Assembly (NCBI GenBank): GCA_031216915.1
Contig: CM062293.1
Coordinates: forward strand, 148,684,285 to 148,748,284
Length of the DNA stretch: 64,000 bases
DNA from: Pictodentalium vernedei
Taxonomy: Eukaryota; Mollusca; Scaphopoda; Dentaliida; Dentaliidae
Direction of reading: 5' to 3'
The notes below the pieces were generated by a model. It did no database searches and was not told where the DNA came from. It was given only the letters and a program-made list of their open reading frames with translations. Shown here piece by piece: positions 57,030 to 64,000 of the stretch (position 1 is its first letter; each line of letters starts with the position of its first letter). A program made the translations under genes and the position numbers.

Positions 57030-57839
57030 ATGGAAACACTGGAACTACCAGCGCGACTGAAGAGAACAATAGCAGCTCTGGGCATCTCTTGCCCCGTCAC
57101 CTGGACTGTCCAGGAGACAGACAAGAGAGTCCATCTGAACTTGGAGTTTGATATTGAAGAGCACAACACCACCACACCTTCTTCGGGGAGAGGTAGCACC
57201 TTTGATGAGAGGATCCCCTCTCACACTGGTCCTCACCCGAGTAGGTCAGGAGGCCCTGAAAAGAAAAATAAAAGAAGAAAGAAGAGCCCGTCCACCAAGC
57301 GGAGGGATGCCCGCCGCTTGGAGACTTTTCTGGAGAAGAAGAGGGAGAAGGGTGAGGAAAAGGAAGAGCAGGAGACAGCCACCATTTCCGCTCCCACTCC
57401 CACAGAGGCACCCATCCTGCCTCCAGCCCCACAGCTGGAGACGCTGGATGTGGAAACCTCAGTGGAGACTGAGATGGAAATAGAAGCAGCCTTCTCGCCT
57501 CTTCCTTCTAATCCAGAATGCCAGGACGCGGATGACAGGATAAAGAACATCTTACGGGAAAACAAGATACAAGGGGACCTTCACAGACAACAGATGGACA
57601 GGCAATATGAACTATTTATGAAAAAAGTCGAAGAAACCAAAAAACTAATAGACGCCAGAAATCTACAACAACAAAAGACTCAGCAATCACCCACAACCAC
57701 TCCAGACTCGGCTAGGACCAGACCCTACAAAACTCAGCAACCACCATCAGGCAGCCCACCAACAACACCAACTACCACTGTCTCTCCTTCCAAACCTCCA
57801 CCTCTGAAAAAGAAGCTGAAAAGACACAAGCGCCACTAA
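57030..57839 (+). CDS. Element X ORF 2, tandem paralogue (269 aa)
   Basis: It starts METLELPARLKRTIAALGIS and follows ORF 1 throughout: TWTVQETDKRVHLNLEFDIE, SGRGSTFDERIPSHTGPHPS, KKSPSTKRRDARRLETFLEK, an acidic stretch, a coiled coil (NILRENKIQGDLHRQQ, YELFMKKVEETKKLIDARN) and an almost identical tail ending PPPLKKKLKRHKRH. A 7-residue segment (around SPLPDPH) is missing relative to ORF 1. The duplicated unit is about 1.03 kb, including leader and trailer. Both copies stay open despite clear nucleotide divergence, suggesting coding constraint. Function unknown. Confidence 0.68.
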   Translation: METLELPARLKRTIAALGISCPVTWTVQETDKRVHLNLEFDIEEHNTTTPSSGRGSTFDERIPSHTGPHPSRSGGPEKKNKRRKKSPSTKRRDARRLETFLEKKREKGEEKEEQETATISAPTPTEAPILPPAPQLETLDVETSVETEMEIEAAFSPLPSNPECQDADDRIKNILRENKIQGDLHRQQMDRQYELFMKKVEETKKLIDARNLQQQKTQQSPTTTPDSARTRPYKTQQPPSGSPPTTPTTTVSPSKPPPLKKKLKRHKRH

Positions 57840-57932
57840 CAACCCGCAACTTCTCCTCCTTCACCACGGTCTGACACTTTCAAATTCTACAGCTAATGAG
57901 GGTCGAAAGGGGCTTGCTTCCCATATTGTCCC

Positions 57933-57951
57933 TGCGCGCCTTTGGCGCGCA
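57933..57951. repeat. Trailer hairpin of element X ORF 2
   Basis: TGCGCGCCTTTGGCGCGCA, a perfect 8-bp stem with a 3-base loop. The homologous site after ORF 1 has one mismatch. An AATAAA lies 28 bp downstream in the terminal repeat (57979-57984). Confidence 0.7.
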
Positions 57952-58103
57952 AAACAATTTGATTTGTGTGTCCTGTTAATAAAATTTGGTAGGGGGGCAG
58001 GTGTCCAACCCTGGAAAATCATGAGGGGGGCAGGTGTCCTCTTCTATCAATTTTAACAGGGGGGCAGACAGCCGGGGGGCAGGTGTCCGTATACCCCTGA
58101 AAT

Positions 58104-58709
58104 ATATTGCTGATTAACTGGTTGAGGGCTGGAATTCTAACATCTTGCGGTCAAATACTATTTATTTTCCTGATACTATCCCATAAACTTTATCCATTGT
58201 CCATCTAACTGTTTCAGCACTAGAATGTAGGCAAAACATAGGAAGAAAATATAAGATGCTGACGCTAGTTGAGTTCAAGTACAATATTAACATATAAAAA
58301 GTATAGTTGTGCTGAATTTATGTGACAATAGCTTAACTCACTGAAACCATTTATCAGTATTAAAGATGTAGTATCTCTTCTAAAATACCTTCATTTCTAC
58401 CTTAACTCCATTTTCTATGAGTAAAAATTTATCATTTTAAAATATATTCATTCTACCTCAACTCCATTTTCTATGAGGTAAAAAATTTTTACACTCAAAC
58501 AATGAAGAAATAAGTTATGCATATATTTTATTTGAGGGTGCTCTGTCTCTTATGCAGTATATAATAGGTTTTGAATCAAAACCAGTTGAAAGTATGGTAG
58601 TTTGCCATTGGCTGTGCAAATTTCTTAGTCTTTAACTTTATCCTTTACCTAACAAATCGCCTGCATCCATCCTCGTAATTTGTAAATTGAGCAATTGAAA
58701 AAAATTAAT
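58104..58709 (+). other. Intronic spacer with a MITE fragment
   Basis: A tandem-like pair (ttctacctyaactccattttctatga at about 58395 and 58450) is visible. 58640-58709 resembles the left part of the MITE at 35938 and is cut by the start of DIRS copy C. No gene. Confidence 0.5.
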
Positions 58710-59798
58710 ATTTTTATACTGTACCAATGACCCAGACTTAGCTGGTGCTAACTCCACAAAAACCAGGGCCAAACACAAATTTTGCCCCCCAATCCCCAAA
58801 ATTTGCATCCAAAACAAAAAGAAATCATGTCCTAAAGGACCTCCATAGTACGACTCTACTGCGCATGCGCAGTGACGCAGTCATCCCGAAATTGGCGCCA
58901 AATATCATTCTCTGTTTGGCCCTTCATCAGTCAACATCTCACTGATCTTTGTGCTTGTAAATCTCAGTTTAAAGGATGCCAGACATGTAATTCTTGGAGA
59001 AAATGTGATTCTAAGGAGGATAGAAGGAGGAGAGGAAAAAAGAAGTGGCAAAAAATAATCAGGGCTGTACTTAAAATTTTTTGTTGAAATTATGTTAAGT
59101 TGCCTATTTTCGAGGCAAACGCCTCTTGTTGTCATTCTTGCTAATTGTTGCACTGCTTATTCAGTGTTTCCTCTCCCCTAACCTTCTAAAGTCCCCCCTT
59201 GCAATTCTCCCATGCTTTTGGCATATTTTTGAGAAGTTTCATTTCTAAAAATTCCCTGGGAGAGTTGCTTGGTTACAGAATGTTTTCTGTTATTTTCCCC
59301 ATAGTTACGTTTTCACCCATGGGTGTATAACGTTTGTGTTCTGCATCTTCCATCTGATGTTCTGCAGATTCTCCCCTGGGAGTCTCTGTTTTGCATCAGA
59401 TAGAGTGTAATTGATGACTGATTCCGGGCCAGTTTTTTCAGTGCCTGGAGTCATGTTTTCTTCTGTGTTTACACTGTTTGTTTTCATTGGCAACAGCCTT
59501 TTTTGAGGGGGGCTGTTTGCCTTTGAGGTAGTTTATCTCATTATAAGATACATTTATATTATCCGAAAGTGTCTCATTAATTATTTTATATAATTTTAAA
59601 ATTTTTGACCACACTTTGCCATCGGATCCATCGGGGCTCAACGTTACTTTTCAGCAACTTGGGCTTCTCTGAAAAAATATTTTTTCAAAATTATTTTGTT
59701 TTGCAATTGTTTTTTCATTTATTAATGGATCATGTTATTATGTATCTTTGTGTCAGGGGTTTTTGCGAGTAACTAGGACTTATTGTTGTTCTTTCACA

Positions 59799-61894
59799 AT
59801 GAAGGGAACTTGTTCAAATTGTAATAGGAAGAAATCTTCCTCTGACTTTCATGATTATTGCATTAATTGTAGTCAGTGTTCTCGCATTAATCCCTGTCCT
59901 GTATGTGAACATTGGGATGAGAAACATTGGAAACGTGTGTCACGATATGTTGTTTCTGGAGAAAGTGCGATGCCGGCTCTTTCTCCACAAGGTCACTCTA
60001 CTCTCTCAGTTTCTATTTCAGAGGAACCAGAACAGGGTGATGTTTCCATGTTATCTTCTTCAAGTGTGCGTCCGTCGTCACAATTAAATACAGAGCTAGC
60101 GGCAAAAGTGCTCATGGAGATTAGACAAATGTCGTCCGCTAGCTCGCCCGGTGTAGCGTCCATTCACCGAATGGTTCGGCTGCCGGGTTCGTCCGATGCG
60201 GTCCAAGAGGAAATTTTGGGTGATGCGAGCACTATAAAAATAATAGATGCACACCCAGTGACGGCGGATAGTGAACGAGAACGGAGGAAGCCTTTTAGTC
60301 CGGTTCCTAGCTCGTCCAGGTCCAGCCGGGCCGCGAGCGAGAGAGGCCCCTCTCTCGTACAACAACATCTGGGACCAGATGTTGTGGTACAAAATGTGTC
60401 TTTAGCGGAGCATACGTCCGTCGCTCGGGACGCTCCGTTGTATAAGCAGTCCGCAGAGACTGTTAAGGCTTCCTCTTCTCGTCGGCGCACACGACCGCAC
60501 CTTGGCTGCGTGACCTCCGATATTTTGCCAGCTTCGCCGATGAAGGATTCTTCGGCGACCAGGTCACACCATCCGGCAGCCAGGGATTCGAGACCGATGG
60601 ACTCCGGACGTTCGCATAGGAAAAGTATGCGGGAGCCATCTGATGCGGAGCTGCCCTCGGCGAAGCAGCGAAAGACCGCTCCTCCGCAGGTCTCGACGTC
60701 GGACATTCTAGTGCAGATAGCACAGCTTATCGCAGCATCCCAGCAGCCGACAGAAACGGTGTCGGATCGAGAATTATCCGACGGCGCTGGGTCGGTACGC
60801 TCCGCCGAAGCATCGGGGGCGGATGACCGGGAACATCGGGAGGTCCGACCGGATGGTGAAAGGGATACGGATGAATTGGAGCTATCCCTTTCGGAACAAC
60901 ACAAAGCTGCCGTGGACTTCATCCGGCACTTTCTTCCTCAAGTTGTTCCGTCGGGCCAGACTGCTGCGCTTCCGGACAGGAGAATTATAGCGTCATTGGA
61001 CTCTGATTTTTTCGAGCGGTTCAGGGACATCGCTCCCGAGTTTCCGTCGCAGTCCAATAATGTTGCAAGAACATATTGAACGACGCTATTTTTAAACTTG
61101 CTTCCAGGACGGGGAAAGCAGGCTTCTTGTCCGCAAATACTCTCAACCTGCCTTTCATTAATGCAAGGAATAAATTCGACACGGCAGGTCAGGGTATACC
61201 GAGAGTTCCTCTGCGTATGGACGACGAGGCGGAAGACTTAGAGCTATCATTACCGTCGTCAGCTTCTATTCCAACCGCAGTGTTGGAAACAGCTATTGCG
61301 TCTAACAGAGCCAATTTAGATGCCTTATCTTACGCAGATCACCTTACTAAGGCGTTATCACTGCGTCTTCAAGGGGAAGAGTTTCAGGATATACAATCCT
61401 CCTTAAGACTTCTTTCAAGGGCAGTAGCTTATTCCACGTGTAACTCCGCCCTTTCAGTGGCAAATCTGGAGTTGGTTAGACGTGACGCAGCCCTGTCTAC
61501 ATCCACACTAGTGGATTCTAAGGTGAAGAACTCTCTTAGAGTCGCTTCGGTCTCAGGAGATCTTCTCTTTGACGGCAAGCTTTCCGCTATTTATGATAAT
61601 ATTAAAAAGAAAGCTAGTGATTCTCTGTTGTTTAGATCCGCTCCTAAAAGGTCGGATACAGCAGACACGAATAAGGCGGGCACTTCTGGGTCTTATCCGC
61701 CCAAGAGAGGTTCCTATAGAGGTTCCGGTGCGTCCTCTAGCTCTTATTCGAGAGACCGTCAGGATAGTGACTCTCGTTCGGGACGTCCTTCAGGCCGGGA
61801 CAATCGGTCGGACGCCCCGAGGTCGACGAGGCGAGGTGCGGGTCGTGGAAGGCGTGGTTTCTCCTACCGCAGGCCTCGCAGATCCAGGAGGTGA
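59799..61894 (+). pseudogene. Gag-like protein of DIRS C, split by a 7-nt deletion
   Basis: ATG at 59799 (MKGTCSNCNRKK); the longer open reading to 59748 starts at TTG. N-terminal Cys/His module (CSNC, H-D-Y-C-x2-C-x2-C, CPVC), then Ser/Pro/Arg-rich regions, a segment EHREVRPDGERDTDELELSL, helices (AAVDFIRHFLPQVV), and after the break a capsid-like region and a basic tail (GRGRRGFSYRRPRRSRR) likely to bind nucleic acid. The first frame ends TGA at 61077-61079. The second frame begins at the same point, where copy A has seven more bases. The break makes two products of about 427 and 272 codons. Confidence 0.85.
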
Positions 61895-63883
61895 TGGCTC
61901 AAACCTCTATCGCGTTCCGGTTGGCGGAAGGTTGTCGAGTTTTTCTCAAGAGTGGGCGTCGATTACGGACGACCCGTGGGTGAGAGGAGTGACTTCGGAA
62001 GGTCTAAAGATATCCTTCAAACGAAAGCCTCCATTAACTCGAAGTCCAAAGTGGACTCATCTTCCGTCAAACCCTCAGAAAAGAGACGCTCTGCTATCAG
62101 AGGTGCAGTCTCTTTTAATGAAGAACGCGGTAGAGGTCGTAGAAAACCAGGAATCGCTGGGATTCTACAGCCATCTGTTTCTGGTTCCGAAACCAGACGG
62201 CTCGTTCCGTCCAGTCATAGATTTGAGCTGGATAAACAAGCTGATCGTCGCTCCGAAGTTTTATATGGAGACGATTCGATCGGTCAGAGCGAGTATTCGG
62301 GTGAACGATTATGCAACGAGCATAGATCTCAAGATGCGTACTTTCACGTCATGGTACATCCGACATTCCGAAAGTATCTACGCTTCGCAGTCCTAGGAGT
62401 GGTGTATCAGTTCCGGGCCATGTGTTTCGGATTGAATCTAGCACCCTGGGCTTTCACTCGGGTAATGAACTCGGTAATGATCTACTTCCGAGCTCATTCG
62501 TCTGCGGTAACGTCGGCCTACCTGGACGACATTCTTCAGAGGTACGGCAACGAGTTAACGCTTCAGAACGATGTTCAGAATCTTCTTCTATTGCTCCGAC
62601 GTCTCGGTTTCATAGTAAACGAGGAGAAGTCGGATCTGGTGCCGTCCAAGTCATTCACTCATCTGGGAATGAGCTTCGAGACGCACAACAATCTCGTTCG
62701 TCTGCCGTTAACCAGAGCGAAATTAGTCAGTTGTTACGCTCGCTATTGTCTGAATACAGACAAAGTCACGGCGAGAGAATTTATGAGACTGATAGGTCTG
62801 TGCGGAGCCGCCGCGGATCTCATTCCGATGGGACGGCTACGCACACGGCCTCTTCAAATTTTCCTGACTCAGAATTGGAGTGTGAAAATTCATTCGCTCG
62901 ATGTAGACGTTCTCTTGTCAGATCAAGTGAAACAAGAGATTCAGACTTGGGCAAACATTCAGTGGTTAACTCAAGGAGTTCCGCTGCAGTTGCCGGATCC
63001 GAGTTTTACCATTATGACGGATGCCAGTCAAACAGGTTGGGGTGCATCATTAATCCCAACGGATTCGAGATGCCAGGGTCTTTGGGATCCGCAATTCCTG
63101 TGCAAGCACATAAACATCAAGGAAATGATGTCAATCTGGCTTGCGTTACGTCACTGGATGGACATTATTCACGATGCTCATGTCCAAATCCTATCCGACA
63201 ATACGACAGTAGTGGCGTATATACGGAATCAGGGAGGCACTCATTCAGTTCCGTTGTTCAATCTAACGGAAAGAATCCTTCTGTTTGCGTTGGAACATCA
63301 CGTTCTTCTTTCGGTCCGTCACATACCGGGTCGTCTGAATGTGCTAGCAGACTCCCTTTCACGAAAGGGTCGCTTGTTGCCGTCGGAGTGGACTCTCAAC
63401 AAACAAGTATTCAATCAGATTTGCTACCAATGGGAACGGCCAATGATAGACTTATTTGCGACACATCTCAACAATCAGTTGCAGACGTATGTGTCCCCGT
63501 GTCCGGATCCAAGAGCATTTGCAGTAGACGCTCTATCGATCCCTTGGGACGGAATGATAGGATATGCGTATCCTCCAGCGCCGTTAATTCAACAAGTATT
63601 GCTAAAGATAAAACAATCTCAATGCAAGATTCTGTTGGTAGCATCTCTGTCGCCACAGAGACCGTGGATAAATCTACTCAGGTGTCTGTTGTGGGACCTA
63701 CCGCAGAAGCTCCCTCCACGAGAGGATCTTCTTTGGCAGGGGAAATCGCGCCAACTACATCACAACCCGCAAGGTCTCAACCTTCACGTTTTTCCGTTGT
63801 GCGGTCCTTCTTGCATGGCAAGCACTTTACAGGACGAGCAGTGGACGCGATTTCTAACTGTAGGAGGACCTCCTCTTCGCTAA
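61872..63883 (+). pseudogene. DIRS C reverse transcriptase-RNase H, one frameshift
   Basis: The frame opens inside the gag end (start codon uncertain). RT N-terminus: GGRLSSFSQEWASITDDPWV, GFYSHLFLVPKPDGSFRPVI, and ATSIDLK at motif A. One base is missing at about 62333, and the rest continues in another frame: DAYFHVMVHP, FGLNLAPWAFTR (motif B), TSAYLDDILQ (motif C YLDD), NEEKSDLVPS. RNase H: TIMTDASQTGWGA, INIKEMMSIWLAL, ILSDNTTVVAYIRNQGG, HIPGRLNVLADSLSR. The DIRS-type C-terminus MIDLFATHLNNQLQTYVSPC and YAYPPAPLIQQVL follows. It copies the genomic RNA. The frameshift separates motif A, so it is inactive as sequenced. Confidence 0.9.
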
Positions 63884-64000
63884 ACTATGCGGCTAAGTGG
63901 AAGGTTTTCCGTCGTTGGTGTAGGGATCATTCTGTTGATATATTTGATCCCTCTATACCAGACATTGCTAACTTTCTAGTATACTTGTTTGACGAAATCA
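63635..64000 (+). CDS. Tyrosine recombinase of DIRS C, N-terminal part (runs off the window)
   Basis: An open frame different from the RT frame overlaps the RT end by about 250 bp. After a Ser/Thr-rich lead it reads GRAVDAISNCRRTSSSLNYA, then KWKVFRRWCRDHSVDIFDPS and IPDIANFLVYLFDEI. This is the SAM-like N-terminal DNA-binding fold found before the catalytic domain in DIRS and phage-type recombinases. The catalytic R-H-R-Y residues would lie beyond 64000. Such overlap of RT and recombinase frames is usual for DIRS elements. The start codon is not determined. Confidence 0.78.

Larger units (their letters stand above)
43531..58095. mobile_element. Element X: unclassified TIR element carrying two tandem ORFs
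   Basis: cctgaaat flanks it on both sides (43523-43530, 58096-58103). The terminal repeats, about 130 bp, are inverted: left = 43531-43608 plus 55135 to about 55187, right = about 57970-58095. The left one is split by DIRS copy B, and removing B (43609-55134) leaves an element of about 3.04 kb. The motif GGACACCTGCCCC occurs five times forward on the left (about 43538, 43587, 55146, 55178, 55219) and five times reversed on the right (about 55879, 55909, 57995, 58025, 58075). Such subterminal arrays are typical of transposase-binding sites. No transposase, RT or recombinase is encoded; the cargo is two related ORFs. An 8-bp duplication is compatible with hAT, P, Merlin or KDZ-type elements. 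Confidence 0.72.
58710..64000 (+). mobile_element. DIRS-like retrotransposon copy C (5' 5.3 kb)
   Basis: Starts ATTTTTATACTG like copies A and B: terminal repeat 58710-58912, leader to 59798, gag, RT-RNase H and the start of a tyrosine recombinase, then the window edge. DIRS elements use a tyrosine recombinase instead of an integrase, so no target duplication is expected. The 3' terminal repeat and ICR lie outside the window. Confidence 0.9.

Noticed and set aside
60164..60922. 252-codon open frame antisense to the gag-like gene of copy C (similar plus-strand frames at 539-1397 antisense to copy A)
   Set aside because: It mirrors the coding frame of gag, with composition set by the sense codons. 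No domain and no independent start context.
61952..62331. N-terminal 125 residues of the 643-codon frame as a genuine protein start
   Set aside because: The RT N-terminus reads in the other frame (GFYSHLFLVPKPDG). This part is out of frame because of the base missing near 62333.

Overview
This is a eukaryotic, animal genomic window dominated by transposable elements. The only host coding sequence I can identify is four small exons: exon 1 of a GOLPH3 orthologue (minus strand, 11195-11383) and exons 1-3 of a CFAP161 orthologue (plus strand, 26419-26487, 36820-36909, 42818-43059). The repeat content fits a lophotrochozoan, most likely a marine bivalve mollusc: DIRS-like elements, CR1-type LINEs with a 2A-like peptide, a SINE with a MetaSINE-like core, FLYWCH/MULE transposase, and non-autonomous elements starting agctcacctgagc. 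That placement is inference from repeat style, not from a diagnostic gene.

Layout. 1-3146 holds the 5' part of a DIRS-like retrotransposon on the minus strand (copy A). 3147-11194 is GOLPH3 intron 1 and holds a 167-bp tandem-repeat element, two large foldbacks (5539-5870, 10079-10892) and a 1.5-kb TIR element with an 8-bp target duplication (8494-10035). GOLPH3 and CFAP161 are transcribed away from each other and separated by about 15 kb of LINE, Tc1/mariner and minisatellite debris, with a split FLYWCH-type zinc-finger gene fragment. CFAP161 intron 1 (10.3 kb) holds a nearly full-length CR1-like LINE. Intron 2 (5.9 kb) holds a MULE transposon broken by a single in-frame stop, two SINE copies and several palindromes. 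The remaining CFAP161 exons were not found before the window ends, so the right 21 kb is probably intron 3.

The right third is a nested stack. An unclassified 3.0-kb element ('element X', 43531-58095, 8-bp target duplication, terminal arrays of a GGACACCTGCCCC motif) carries two tandem, intact, related ORFs of 275 and 269 codons. A decayed DIRS-like element (copy B, 43609-55134) is inserted in its left terminal repeat. Copy B shows inverted terminal repeats and the internal complementary region expected of DIRS elements. Inside copy B sits a 4.6-kb element (44503-49079) with about fifteen 167-bp tandem units and several palindromic sequences. A third, young DIRS-like copy (C, 58710-64000+) runs off the right edge. 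It is nearly identical to copy A where they overlap and inverted relative to it.

All recognisable mobile-element genes in the window carry lesions, apart from the 5'-truncated 3' end of one CR1 LINE and the two element X ORFs. The best candidate for something undescribed is element X.
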